Source: Firmicutes bacterium HGW-Firmicutes-16 (GTDB taxonomy: Bacteria; Bacillota; Clostridia; Oscillospirales; Oscillospiraceae). Taken from it: a stretch of 64,000 nt of DNA. The notes beneath the pieces were generated by a model. That model was not told where the DNA came from and did no database searches. It saw only the letters and a list, made by a program, of their open reading frames with translations. Location: assembly GCA_002841545.1 (NCBI GenBank), contig PGZZ01000001.1:124001-188000 (forward strand), given 5' to 3'. Numbering within the stretch: position 1 is the stretch's first letter; each line of letters begins with the position of its first letter. Made by a program: the position numbers and the translations under genes. This document shows, in pieces, positions 17,747 to 26,399 of this stretch.

Positions 17747-18379
17747 GTGAAAGTATTATTAGTAAATGGAAGCCCCCACGCTGAAGGGTGCACATATACC
17801 GCACTTGAAGAGGTCTCAAAGGCTTTGAATGCGGAAGGAATTGAAACGGAAATCTTCCAGATAGGGAAATCGCCCATTGTCGGCTGCACCGCCTGCCATA
17901 GCTGTGCGAAGAACGGGCGATGCGCTTTCCCTGACTGCGTTAACGATTTTCTTGACCTAGCGAAGGATGCCGACGGGTTTGTTTTCGGCTCTCCCGTACA
18001 TTTTGCGGCGGCAGGCGGAGCTATTACTTCTTTTATGGATCGGGCGTTTTATGCGGATTTATCATCCGGCAGGCAGTCTTTTTGTCTGAAACCGGCGGCG
18101 GCCGTAGTCTCCGCAAGAAGAGCAGGAACGACTGCCACATTTGATCAGCTGAATAAGTATTTCACGATATCCGAGATGCCGATCATTTCCTCCCGCTACT
18201 GGAACATGGTTCACGGCGCTGTGCCGGAAGATGTAAAAAAGGACTTGGAAGGACTGCAGACCATGCGGATCTTAGGGAAAAATATGGCATGGTTCCTAAA
18301 ATGCAAGGAAGCAGGTATGAAGGCCGGAGTACCGCTCCCGATAAGGGAAAAAATCACTTATACGAATTTCATCGATTGA
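17747..18379 (+). CDS. NADPH-dependent FMN reductase / iron-sulfur flavoprotein-like
   Basis: Flavodoxin-like fold: starts with VLLVNGSPHAEGCTYTALEEV (FMN phosphate loop) and has the cysteine-rich GCTACHSCAKNGRCAFPDCV (about residues 47-66) that resembles the compact cluster region of clostridial iron-sulfur flavoproteins, then FGSPVHFAAAGGAITSFMDR typical of these FMN proteins. 210 residues. Likely reduces quinones, aromatic compounds or metal ions. GTG start behind GGGAAGCGG. Fourth gene of the MerR-controlled operon. Confidence 0.8.
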   Translation: MKVLLVNGSPHAEGCTYTALEEVSKALNAEGIETEIFQIGKSPIVGCTACHSCAKNGRCAFPDCVNDFLDLAKDADGFVFGSPVHFAAAGGAITSFMDRAFYADLSSGRQSFCLKPAAAVVSARRAGTTATFDQLNKYFTISEMPIISSRYWNMVHGAVPEDVKKDLEGLQTMRILGKNMAWFLKCKEAGMKAGVPLPIREKITYTNFID

Positions 18380-18416
18380 TAACGAGCCAAAATACAGAAA
18401 TCGGAGGCAAAGTCAG

Positions 18417-18803
18417 ATGATGATTGCGGAAGTCAGCAAAAAATACGACCTTTCGCCAGATACTCTGCGTTACTATGAGCGCGTCGGTCTTCTGCCAAAT
18501 ATACACCGCAGCAAAAGCGGCATACGCGACTATACCGAGGAAGACTGCAGGTGGATTGAGTTTATCAAGTGCATGCGCAGCGCAGGACTGCCGATTGAAG
18601 TGCTGATTGAATACGTCACGCTTTTCCAGCAGGGTGACGCTACAATTGATAAGCGCAAACAGCTTCTGATCGAGCAGCGGGTATCTTTGCTGCAAAAGAT
18701 GGAGGACATGCGCGAAACGCTGGAACGGCTCAATTTTAAAATTGAAAGCTACGAAAAGGCCGGTGTTCCCTGTGAGAAAAAACTGACAAAAACGGAAAAC
18801 TAA
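18417..18803 (+). CDS. MerR-family transcriptional regulator
   Basis: Winged-helix MerR DNA-binding domain at residues 2-72: YDLSPDTLRYYERVGLLP, then SGIRDYTEEDCRWIEFIKCMRSAGLPIE, followed by a long coiled-coil helix (about 80-115) for dimerisation. It belongs to the group near AdhR/NmlR/YyaN that respond to aldehydes or electrophiles; cysteines are at positions 44, 52 and 119. It closes the operon and very likely binds the dyad at 15544-15563. The effector is unknown, but the reductases fit carbonyl or quinone stress. Confidence 0.9.
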   Translation: MMIAEVSKKYDLSPDTLRYYERVGLLPNIHRSKSGIRDYTEEDCRWIEFIKCMRSAGLPIEVLIEYVTLFQQGDATIDKRKQLLIEQRVSLLQKMEDMRETLERLNFKIESYEKAGVPCEKKLTKTEN

Positions 18804-18815
18804 TACACAAATAAA

Positions 18816-18860
18816 AAACCGTTCCGAAAGCCTTTGGCGATCGGAACGGTTTCAATTTTA
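18816..18860 (+). terminator. Terminator of the MerR operon
   Basis: 12-bp perfect stem (18816-18827 with 18841-18852) followed by a T-rich tail; it may also serve the converging hypA gene. Confidence 0.8.
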
Positions 18861-18892
18861 ATTTCAGCAAAAAACTTCTGCAAATGAGAAGC

Positions 18893-19243
18893 CTAGCCGT
18901 TTGGTACGAGAATCTCCTTAATTAGAAATTCTTGACCGCAGAGAAGGTCCTTGTCGAAGCTCCGGCACTTGGGGCAATAGCCCTCGTTCTCGACTACGTT
19001 GAACTCGGTCTGACACTCCTGGCATTTTGCCATGCCGGGAAGTATTTCGATTTCGAGCTTCGTGTCCTTGAAAATCGGTTTATTTTCGACGACCAACGGA
19101 AAATACTCTTGCATGAACTGTGGTACGACGGAGGAAAGCTCACCAATCTGCAGAACTATTGCTCCCACCTTCTCGATGTTATGCTGTTCGGCCAATTCCT
19201 CAACAATCCTGACAGTCTCGATTAAAATGCTAAGCTCGTGCAT
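18893..19243 (-). CDS. hypA: Hydrogenase nickel incorporation protein HypA
   Basis: Nickel chaperone that helps deliver Ni to [NiFe]-hydrogenase. The protein begins with the essential MHELS (Ni-binding His2) and has a zinc site formed by CQEC (74, 77) and CPKC (90, 93). 116 residues. No hydrogenase structural or other hyp gene is in the window, so it is an orphan here. It follows the 895-residue oxidoreductase gene on the same strand with a hairpin between. Confidence 0.9.
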   Translation of the reverse strand: MHELSILIETVRIVEELAEQHNIEKVGAIVLQIGELSSVVPQFMQEYFPLVVENKPIFKDTKLEIEILPGMAKCQECQTEFNVVENEGYCPKCRSFDKDLLCGQEFLIKEILVPNG

Positions 19244-19312
19244 ATTGACCTCCGTAAAAAAATAATGATTTCAAGCTATTGTCTATGTAAGGCTGAGAAT
19301 TTATGCATCAGA

Positions 19313-19336
19313 GCCGGTGAAGAAACCCTCACCGGC
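19313..19336 (-). terminator. Hairpin between the large oxidoreductase gene and hypA
   Basis: 8-bp stem (19313-19320 with 19329-19336) without a clear T-run on the minus strand; a weak or processing hairpin. Confidence 0.4.
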
Positions 19337-19387
19337 CCCTTGCGTTTTCCCCTCCGAAACAGGCACTGACATTCAGTCCCGTTTTAA

Positions 19388-22075
19388 TCAGATTTCTACG
19401 TATTCCACGTCGCTTCTGCCAGACGCCTCTCTTGCCGCTATTGCGTCCTCGCGGTCCACAAAGCGCTGGGCATATATCATGGGCGCTGTCTCATACAGAG
19501 AGCCTTCCGTATCGGCAATCTTTTCAAGGTGAATTGCGTCAAACTTGCACTTCGTCGTGCAGAGTCCGCAGCCAAGGCACTTATCGGGGTTCACAACCGT
19601 TGCGCCGCAGCCAAGGCAGCGTGCTGTTTCCTTCTTGAGCTGCTCCTCAGTGAAGGTCAAGCGAGTATCCTTGGAGGATTTTTCATTCTTCGAGTCATGA
19701 GCGGGCTTCTGGCGCGGGGTGTTGTCATAGCCTGCAACAACTGCGTCTTTGTCGATATTGTTCTTATCAAGTGATGTATAGTTTCTTCTGTCGCGTCCGA
19801 TGGTAAGGCTCTGACCGGGCTGTACAAAGCGGTGCAGGGATATTGCCGCCTGCTTACCAGCTGCGATTGCGTCTATAGCATACTTCGGTCCCGTAAACAC
19901 GTCGCCGCCAACGAAGATGTCAGCCTTGGCGGTCTGATAGGTCAGTTCATCCGCAACAGCCATGCCGCCGCGTGATAGCTCAACCGCGTCGTACTTCAGA
20001 AGACCGCCCCACTCGATAGCCTGACCGACGGACATTAGAACATAGTCCGCGGGGACATTCATAATTTCGCATACATCGTACTTCGGAGCAAATTTGCCGT
20101 CCTCAAATACGGAAACGCATTTTTTAAATTCAACGCCTGTTACCTTGCCGTCCTTGACGACGATACGGTTCGGACCCCAGCCGTTATTGATAACGATGTT
20201 CTCAGCCTTAGCTTCCTCAAGCTCCTCGGGAAGAGCGGGCATCTCTGATACACTCTCAAGGCAGTACATTGCAACATTGCCTGCACCCTCGCGAACAGCG
20301 GTGCGAGCGACATCGATTGCGACATTTCCGCCGCCGATTACGACGACGTTGCCCGATAGCTTAACTTCTTTGCCAAGATTTATGCTACGCAGGAAATCGA
20401 CGCCCGCGATAACGCCCTCGGCGTCCTCGCCTTCGATGGCGAGCTTGCGTCCGGCCTGTGCGCCGATTGCAAGATAGAAAGCCTTATAGCCTTCGCTGCG
20501 AAGCTTTTTAATTGTGATGTCGCGGCCTACCTCGACGCCTGTTTTGAACTCGACGCCCATTGCGCGGAGGACTTCAATTTCGGAGTCGATGACATCCTTT
20601 TCAAGACGGAAGCAGGGGATGCCGAGCGTCAGCATACCGCCGAGCTTTTTTTCCTTCTCAAAAACGGTGATTGTATAGCCATATAGTGCCAGATAATACG
20701 CGCAGGAAAGACCCGCGGGTCCTGAGCCGATTATGGCAATCTTTTTGTCGCTGTAGTTCTGAAGCTTTTTGGGGATATAGCGGCTTCCGGCTTTAAGCTC
20801 CTGATCTGCAATAAACTTCTTTATTTCGTCAATAGCTATAGGCTCATCGAACTCGCCGCGCGTGCACTCGCTCTCGCAGTTGTGGGGGCAGATGCGTCCG
20901 CAGACTGCGGGCAGAGGATTTTCCTTCTTGATAAGCTCCAGCGCCTCAAGATACTTGCCCTGTGCTGCGAGCTTTATGTAGCCCTGAATGGCAATATGTG
21001 CGGGGCAGGCAGTCTTACAGGGTGCCGTGCCGCTATCAAGAATTGTGTGCCTGTTGTCACGGAATTCGGGATCCCACTTGTCGCGGCCCCACTCGTGATC
21101 GTCGGGGGAAATCGTCTGCACTCTCGTAAGGGGAGTCTTGGAACAAATCTTCTGTCCAAGCAGCAAGGCATCTCCGGGACAGGTCTCAACGCACTGACCG
21201 CAGGCAACGCAGTTTTCCTTATCAATCTTTGCAACGAAGTTGTTGTTCGACATATTGGGAGTGTTGAAATACTGGGAAGTACGAAGAGCAAAGCAGGAGC
21301 ATCTGCAGCAGTTGCAGATGGCGAATATTTTATCAGGACCGTCAATGTTGGTGACCTGATGCATGAGACCGTTTTCTTCGGCCTTTTTGAAAATATCAAG
21401 AGCTTCCTGCTTCGTGATTCTTCTGGATTTACCGGTACGGATAGCGGACTCGGCGGTGTGCCCTACGATAACGCACATATCCTTTTCAAGATGTCCGCAG
21501 CCCTCGCCCGCAAGGCGGCGTGAAACACGGCACTGGCAGTCGGCAACGGAGATGCTCGGAGCGTACTTATCTAGCCAATATGTAATTTCCTCAAATGAGG
21601 CTATTCTCGTCTGTCCATCAAGGGCGGTCTGTACAGGAATAACACGCATGGGTCCCGCTCCACGGGGTACGTTGGGGACAAGCTTGCCCATTCTGATTCT
21701 GGTGTATTCCTCAAATGCTTTCGCGAGCTCCGGGTGCGCCTCGACCTGAGGGATATCAGCGACCATCAGCTCGAAAACGCCGGGGACAAAGATGAGAACG
21801 CAGAATTCTTCTTTTCCATCGATGACTCTTGATTCTATTATGCCGACTTCCTCAAGTTCCAGAAGCAGCCTATGAGTCTCTTCCACGGACTTTCCGACAT
21901 TGGCGGCGACTTCTTCCGCGCCCATGTACTTTCTCAGTTCCATTCCAAGTGCCACGTCAGCCATATCGTCTGTCACGACACTCTCGATGCCATAGTATTC
22001 AGGAGCTGTTTCCTTCAGAGGCTCATCCGGCATGCTTCGAATGAGATTTACCAATTCAACTATTTTTTCTCGCAT
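19388..22075 (-). CDS. Multidomain Fe-S/FAD oxidoreductase (GltD-like core)
   Basis: 895-residue electron-transfer flavoprotein. Residues 1-110 include a winged-helix-like region (MGAEEVAANVGKSVEETHRLLLELEEVGII). Residues 175-265 are cysteine-rich (DCQC, GEGC, CNCCRCSC). A 4Fe-4S cluster motif is at 289-299 (CVACGQCVETCP). Residues 350-770 are a glutamate-synthase small-subunit-like module with FAD motif IIGSGPAGLSCAYYLALYGY at 449 and NAD(P) motif VVIGGGNVAIDVARTAV. A last ferredoxin motif (CLGCGLCTTKCKFD) lies near 850. Likely moves electrons between NAD(P)H and ferredoxin; no glutamate synthase large subunit is near. Confidence 0.8.
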   Translation of the reverse strand: MREKIVELVNLIRSMPDEPLKETAPEYYGIESVVTDDMADVALGMELRKYMGAEEVAANVGKSVEETHRLLLELEEVGIIESRVIDGKEEFCVLIFVPGVFELMVADIPQVEAHPELAKAFEEYTRIRMGKLVPNVPRGAGPMRVIPVQTALDGQTRIASFEEITYWLDKYAPSISVADCQCRVSRRLAGEGCGHLEKDMCVIVGHTAESAIRTGKSRRITKQEALDIFKKAEENGLMHQVTNIDGPDKIFAICNCCRCSCFALRTSQYFNTPNMSNNNFVAKIDKENCVACGQCVETCPGDALLLGQKICSKTPLTRVQTISPDDHEWGRDKWDPEFRDNRHTILDSGTAPCKTACPAHIAIQGYIKLAAQGKYLEALELIKKENPLPAVCGRICPHNCESECTRGEFDEPIAIDEIKKFIADQELKAGSRYIPKKLQNYSDKKIAIIGSGPAGLSCAYYLALYGYTITVFEKEKKLGGMLTLGIPCFRLEKDVIDSEIEVLRAMGVEFKTGVEVGRDITIKKLRSEGYKAFYLAIGAQAGRKLAIEGEDAEGVIAGVDFLRSINLGKEVKLSGNVVVIGGGNVAIDVARTAVREGAGNVAMYCLESVSEMPALPEELEEAKAENIVINNGWGPNRIVVKDGKVTGVEFKKCVSVFEDGKFAPKYDVCEIMNVPADYVLMSVGQAIEWGGLLKYDAVELSRGGMAVADELTYQTAKADIFVGGDVFTGPKYAIDAIAAGKQAAISLHRFVQPGQSLTIGRDRRNYTSLDKNNIDKDAVVAGYDNTPRQKPAHDSKNEKSSKDTRLTFTEEQLKKETARCLGCGATVVNPDKCLGCGLCTTKCKFDAIHLEKIADTEGSLYETAPMIYAQRFVDREDAIAAREASGRSDVEYVEI

Positions 22076-22201
22076 ATTTTCGACCTCGCTTTATAAAAAT
22101 TATTACTTTTATTTTCGCGATGTACATTGATGAGAACGTTCCTTATAAAAGAGCATCCTAATACTTTTTGGGGCTCTTATTTACCCAATTATCGCATATT
22201 A

Positions 22202-22230
22202 AAAATAACATCCCCGCCCCGGGGTGTCAA
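22202..22230 (-). promoter_or_regulatory. Promoter of the large oxidoreductase gene
   Basis: Minus strand TTGACA (22230-22225), a 17-bp spacer containing a CCCCGGGG palindrome, then TATTTT (22207-22202). Confidence 0.55.
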
Positions 22231-22242
22231 TAAATATAAACG

Positions 22243-22273
22243 GTTCACAATTATTTTCAGCATCTTTGTGAAC
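22243..22273. promoter_or_regulatory. Inverted repeat upstream of the oxidoreductase promoter
   Basis: Perfect 8-bp arms GTTCACAA (22243-22250) and TTGTGAAC (22266-22273), 15 bp apart, just upstream of the -35 box: an activator-type position. The rest of the 333-bp gap (22076-22407) shows no gene. Confidence 0.45.
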
Positions 22274-22407
22274 TTTATATAACAAGATTACTATATAATA
22301 CACATCTGGTTCTTGGTTGTACCAGACTTTAGGAAAAATCGTCACCTGCTAACCCCTGTTAAATAAAAGAACGCTTATTATTTTGCAGAATAGACCGTAC
22401 TCAACTG

Positions 22408-23007
22408 TTATCCAATAGATATTGGCCATATTGGCTTCTCTTTCGTATCGCTTTGGAGTAGTCCCAGCCCTCTGTTGGTTATCTGCTCAATAAAGGATGC
22501 AATCTCTTTTGGACTTTCCTTCATCCCGCTCCTCACCCAGGAAAGGACTATCGCGGCACTGCCGTGCGAAAAAAAAGTATATATTTTTTCAAGCGTTTCC
22601 GTATCTGCTTCCGGCGCCGCCGTTTTCCAATCCGAAACGCACTTATCCTGTGCGACAAACAGTGCCCTGTTCAGAAAATCCTTGTCCCCGTTATCACTGA
22701 GAATGGCCTTGCACACATCTTCATTCAGCTTGATATCGGTACAGACTCCCGTAAGAAGCTCCGCAAGGCTGTTCGCCCGCCAGCCCTTGTCCAAGGTACG
22801 CTTGATTGTTTCATAAAGCTCATTTTCAATCTGGTCGAGCATATCGTATACATCGTTGAAATGAGCGTAAAACGTGGCGCGGTTAATATCGGCCTTTTCG
22901 CATATTTCCTTTACAGTTATCTTGCTTACAGGCTTTTCATGTATAATTTCGAGCAAGCTCTTTTTGAGAACCAGCTTTGTATAAGTCACTCTGCGATCTG
23001 ATTTCAT
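22408..23007 (-). CDS. TetR/AcrR-family transcriptional regulator
   Basis: N-terminal TetR helix-turn-helix at about residues 10-55: ISKITVKEICEKADINRATFYAHF, where the recognition helix ends with the family's Thr-Phe-Tyr-x-His-Phe. The C-terminal ligand domain (60-199) is of the type found with YfiR/DhaS-like regulators. GGGAGG precedes the ATG. It is divergent from an SDR-family gene 195 bp away and probably represses it and itself. The ligand is unknown. Confidence 0.88.
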   Translation of the reverse strand: MKSDRRVTYTKLVLKKSLLEIIHEKPVSKITVKEICEKADINRATFYAHFNDVYDMLDQIENELYETIKRTLDKGWRANSLAELLTGVCTDIKLNEDVCKAILSDNGDKDFLNRALFVAQDKCVSDWKTAAPEADTETLEKIYTFFSHGSAAIVLSWVRSGMKESPKEIASFIEQITNRGLGLLQSDTKEKPIWPISIG

Positions 23008-23102
23008 AGCTTTCCCCTCCCTTCAAATTGTAAACTTTTTTATTATCTTCAACAGTTCGTGGCGTTGTGTATGTTATATTTCGTATTCAGCCTAGGTGTT
23101 TA

Positions 23103-23160
23103 TTGAAGAATATACATAGAGTTATTATAATGACATTAGATAATATAATCAACACTATGT
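23103..23160. promoter_or_regulatory. SDR gene promoter with overlapping inverted repeat
   Basis: Plus-strand promoter TTGAAG (23103-23108), 17-bp spacer, TATAAT (23126-23131). Inverted repeats ACATAGAGTT (23114-23123) and AACACTATGT (23151-23160), 9 of 10 bases matching, bracket the -10 box and start point; candidate TetR operator. Confidence 0.55.
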
Positions 23161-23201
23161 TGAATTTTTATAATCATATTTGAAGGGAGCTGATTATTTT
23201 T

Positions 23202-24212
23202 ATGGGTACCTTATATCTTGTTACCGGCGCGACTGGTCATCTCGGCAACACACTTATGCAAAAACTGGTTTCCAGTGGCGAAAAGGTGAGAGCTCTAGTG
23301 CTCCCCGGAGATAAGCTTCTTGAACACCTGCCATCAGGTCCGGAGCTTTGCTTCGGCGATGTTTTTGATATCAACACACTTTACCCTTTTTTTGAAGCTG
23401 ACGATGACGAGCTCATTGTTATCCACTGCGCAGCGATTGTCTCCATAACAACGGGTCAGCAGCAGAAAATTTACAACATCAATGTTCAGGGTACAAAGAA
23501 CATCGTTGACCTCTGCGTAAAATACAAGGTGAAAAAGCTTGTTCACGTAAGCTCGGTGCATGCCCTGCCCCTGCTGCCAAAAGGAGAAACCATGACCGAA
23601 ATTGAGGAGTTTTCTCCTCTGCGCGTGCATGGTTTCTATGCTAAAACCAAGGCGGAGGCCAGTTCCTATGTAATGAAAGCAGCGGTAAACGGGCTGAATG
23701 TTTCGATAGTGCACCCATCGGGTATAATCGGGCCCTTCGACAACGGATGCTCGCCGATGACGGAGCTGTTCCTTGACCTTGACGCCGAAAAGCTGCCCGC
23801 CTGTGTGACCGGAGGTTATGATTTTGTTGATGTCCGAGACGTAGCCGACGGAATACTTTCCTGCTGCGAAAACGGCAGAAGCGGCGAGTGCTATATACTC
23901 TCCGGATGCTATATACCGGTTCCCGAAATTATAAAAACTATGAGCAAGGCGCTTGGAGCTAAAATGCCTGTAACATTACCAATTTGGCTTGCAAAAGCGG
24001 CGGCTCCGTTTGCCGAACTATATTCCAGCCTTAGCAAAAAAACAGCGCTTTTTACCTCATATTCTCTTTTTACGCTTTCGTCAAACTCGCTCTTTTCAAA
24101 TAAAAAGGCGGAGAAGGAGCTTGGCTTCAAGCCGCGGCCCTTCAGTGAAACGGTTATTGATACCGTGGCTTGGCTACGCTCGCGTAAACGACTCAAAACT
24201 TCGAATATATAA
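23202..24212 (+). CDS. NAD(P)-dependent epimerase/dehydratase-like SDR
   Basis: Extended short-chain dehydrogenase: nucleotide-binding LVTGATGHLGNTL at residues 6-18, IHCAAIVS near 72, LVHVSSVHAL with the active-site Ser near 113, and the catalytic YAKTK (Tyr, Lys) near residue 146. It is closest in style to dihydroflavonol-reductase-like and NAD-dependent epimerase proteins. 336 residues. The substrate is not predictable. It is divergent from a TetR gene and ends at a shared terminator. Confidence 0.82.
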   Translation: MGTLYLVTGATGHLGNTLMQKLVSSGEKVRALVLPGDKLLEHLPSGPELCFGDVFDINTLYPFFEADDDELIVIHCAAIVSITTGQQQKIYNINVQGTKNIVDLCVKYKVKKLVHVSSVHALPLLPKGETMTEIEEFSPLRVHGFYAKTKAEASSYVMKAAVNGLNVSIVHPSGIIGPFDNGCSPMTELFLDLDAEKLPACVTGGYDFVDVRDVADGILSCCENGRSGECYILSGCYIPVPEIIKTMSKALGAKMPVTLPIWLAKAAAPFAELYSSLSKKTALFTSYSLFTLSSNSLFSNKKAEKELGFKPRPFSETVIDTVAWLRSRKRLKTSNI

Positions 24213-24231
24213 AATATCGACTTAAGATATT

Positions 24232-24270
24232 AGCAGAAGGACGGAACAAACATTGTTCCGTCCTTCTGCT
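24232..24270. terminator. Bidirectional terminator, 16-bp stem
   Basis: Perfect stem 24232-24247 with 24255-24270 between two converging genes; it touches the stop codon of the minus-strand gene. Confidence 0.85.
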
Positions 24271-25191
24271 TCAGCCCTTCTTTTCCTTTGAGCGCTTATC
24301 ATTTATGATTTTCATCTCGGCTTCGTCAATCAAGGTAACACCGTTTTCCTTCGCCCAATCCACGCAGCCCTGCAAAGCCAGCTTTAGGAACACACGCGGC
24401 ACCTTAACCATCATCGCGCAGGCGCCGTCAGTAAACTTGATATCCGTATCAATGCGGTTCGCGGCGTATTTAACGGAAGATATGTCGATTCCCTTATCCT
24501 TAGGAATCGGCTCGGAGACAGGTCTACGAAAGCGGGTATACCAGAAGCTTTTTGAGTCGCGGTAGCCGTAATCTACAGGCACATTGGGAAAGGCGGAGGC
24601 TTTCACACCGTTTATTATTGCGTTGTACTGCTTTTCTTTCATGAGTATCTTGTCTATTTTGAGTATGAAATGGCAGCCAAACTTACTGGTCACGCCGTTA
24701 AAATTTCTGTAAGGCGGTTCCATTCCCTCAAGCTGACCGATGCAGACTTTGTCCTCAACTGCATTTTCAAGCTCGGAGTCCCATGTGCATTCAAACACTT
24801 GATAGGCGCTTGAGATAACGAGCGGGCGAGTCCCGTCGCACTGTCCCTTTTCGAGCTTAAACTTGCAGTCTGCCATTTTTTCTTTGGAGGTTTCGCCCGG
24901 AAAACCAAGTCTCACCGTTTCTTTGAAGTCGGCACGCGAATCCTCGATAAAGTTCAGGGCGCAGACACCCGAGCGCAGGAGGTTCTGCGCCGTGTTCGAG
25001 CTGTTGCGGCATTCGAGCAGCATCGCATATCGGTCCTTTCCAGCAACGTAATACGGAAAACAAAGCGAATAGGAACCGATTGATGTAGTGCCGTCCTCCG
25101 TCAGCGTTGAAATCAGCACTGTCGGCATTGGGAAAAACGCCGAGGTCTGATAAAAATTATCAACTATGCGCAAATTCTTGAAGCTGCTCAT
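24271..25191 (-). CDS. Flavin reductase-like domain protein
   Basis: The N-terminal 190 residues match the FMN-binding split-barrel of flavin reductase-like proteins (FFPMPTVLISTLTEDG, NSSNTAQNLLRSGVCALNFI, ISSAYQVFECTWDSELE). The C-terminal 110 residues form an extra, mostly helical domain ending in a Lys-rich tail (KIINDKRSKEKKG) whose family I cannot name. GGAGG precedes the ATG. It may reduce or carry FMN for neighbouring redox enzymes. Monocistronic. Confidence 0.72.
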   Translation of the reverse strand: MSSFKNLRIVDNFYQTSAFFPMPTVLISTLTEDGTTSIGSYSLCFPYYVAGKDRYAMLLECRNSSNTAQNLLRSGVCALNFIEDSRADFKETVRLGFPGETSKEKMADCKFKLEKGQCDGTRPLVISSAYQVFECTWDSELENAVEDKVCIGQLEGMEPPYRNFNGVTSKFGCHFILKIDKILMKEKQYNAIINGVKASAFPNVPVDYGYRDSKSFWYTRFRRPVSEPIPKDKGIDISSVKYAANRIDTDIKFTDGACAMMVKVPRVFLKLALQGCVDWAKENGVTLIDEAEMKIINDKRSKEKKG

Positions 25192-25425
25192 GATTTGTCC
25201 TCCTCAGATAGTTTCCTTACATTTTTCATAAGGCGTTCGCAATACTCTCTGAAATGTTGATGCTTTAATGTTATTATGCTTTTTATCGTCCCTCAAGTCA
25301 AGAATAAGCCGTTTTTCATCGGCTTGGCTTGACGCGGAAAGTTCACTCTGGAACGCATCCCTTGTCAGCCAAATATAATGTAACAGCTGCGGTTTTTCAT
25401 AATCCGTTACAAAGGGGCTGAGAAT

Positions 25426-26349
25426 ATGCTATACATGAATGAATTCATAACAAAGTCGCTCGATCTAAACCTGTTCTTTTTGAGAATCATGAAGGAACAC
25501 GCTTTCTTTCTGGAGCTTGGGTTTGCTCCTAAGGACGCTAAAATGGCAAGCGATGCCAAGAATTTTAGAATGGAGTTTGAGAGACTCCTCACTGAAGCGG
25601 TCGAGCTTTCAAACGGAAACGTGAGCTATGAGGCTGTGGAATCTAGGCAGCTTGTCACACAATATACTAGCGAGGCAGAGAAACTGACCGGCTTCTATAC
25701 AGGCAAACCCTTCAATCTTAATTTGACTCGCAGGGAAATGATGCTGAGTCCGAGCGGCGGACGATCAAGCGACATTGAGCGTCGTGTCGACATGCTCAAT
25801 CACCGTGCCTTCAGACTGACCTCGTCTCTGGCCGACTTCAAAGGCAGGCTTTTGCAGGATGTTCTATCCTGCAAAACCTTCACGACAAACTATCCGAGTA
25901 TGATACAGCATATGCTGGCGGAGGCAAGCTATTATATGGAGATGCTTGAGAGCCTCATCGAGAAGAAACACCTAGCGGAGACCACAAATATACTTAATGA
26001 AGAAGTCTTCTGGAATGACAAAATGAGCGGCCACGCAAAAGTCATGGCAGGACAGTTTGATCCATCCGAAGGAGAGCTAATCAACATAGCAAGGATGTTG
26101 GCTCAGGAATTTGATGAGCTTATTAACGAGGCGAAAGTGGCATTGACAATGCCTTGTGCCTCCGCAGCAGTCACATACGACAGCACAGAAGCGACGCAAC
26201 GCCTGCGCGCCTTTAAGATTTCTGGACTAGAAGGGCTTTGGGAATGCCGAATAAGGTCAATCATCATTCCGATACTCGCGGACCATATTTTAAGGGAAGC
26301 AAATTACTATCTCTGCAAGCTCGGGGAATGCAATATGATGGAGCAATGA
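25426..26349 (+). CDS. DUF2935 protein (paired four-helix, hemerythrin-like)
   Basis: A 307-residue all-helical protein matching DUF2935, which is built from two similar helical bundles. Candidate metal-ligand residues recur: EHAFFLELG (residues 23-31), HMLAEASYYMEM, EVFWNDKMSGHAKVMAGQFDPSE, and ADHILREANYYL at the end. Members bind metal in structures but have no assigned activity. GGGG ribosome site before ATG 25426; a second ATG three codons on is possible. Monocistronic. Confidence 0.8.
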   Translation: MLYMNEFITKSLDLNLFFLRIMKEHAFFLELGFAPKDAKMASDAKNFRMEFERLLTEAVELSNGNVSYEAVESRQLVTQYTSEAEKLTGFYTGKPFNLNLTRREMMLSPSGGRSSDIERRVDMLNHRAFRLTSSLADFKGRLLQDVLSCKTFTTNYPSMIQHMLAEASYYMEMLESLIEKKHLAETTNILNEEVFWNDKMSGHAKVMAGQFDPSEGELINIARMLAQEFDELINEAKVALTMPCASAAVTYDSTEATQRLRAFKISGLEGLWECRIRSIIIPILADHILREANYYLCKLGECNMMEQ

Positions 26350-26357
26350 AAAACAAT

Positions 26358-26392
26358 TAGAGCGGACGGGTGACCCGTCCGCTCTAGCATTT
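26358..26392. terminator. Terminator between DUF2935 and gerW genes
   Basis: Perfect 13-bp stem (26358-26370 with 26374-26386), TGA loop, between converging genes. Confidence 0.82.
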
Positions 26393-26399
26393 ATTGAAT

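Noticed and set aside
20882-21523. Long plus-strand frame opposite the large oxidoreductase gene
   Set aside because: Antisense shadow of a clear coding region; no ribosome site or domain.
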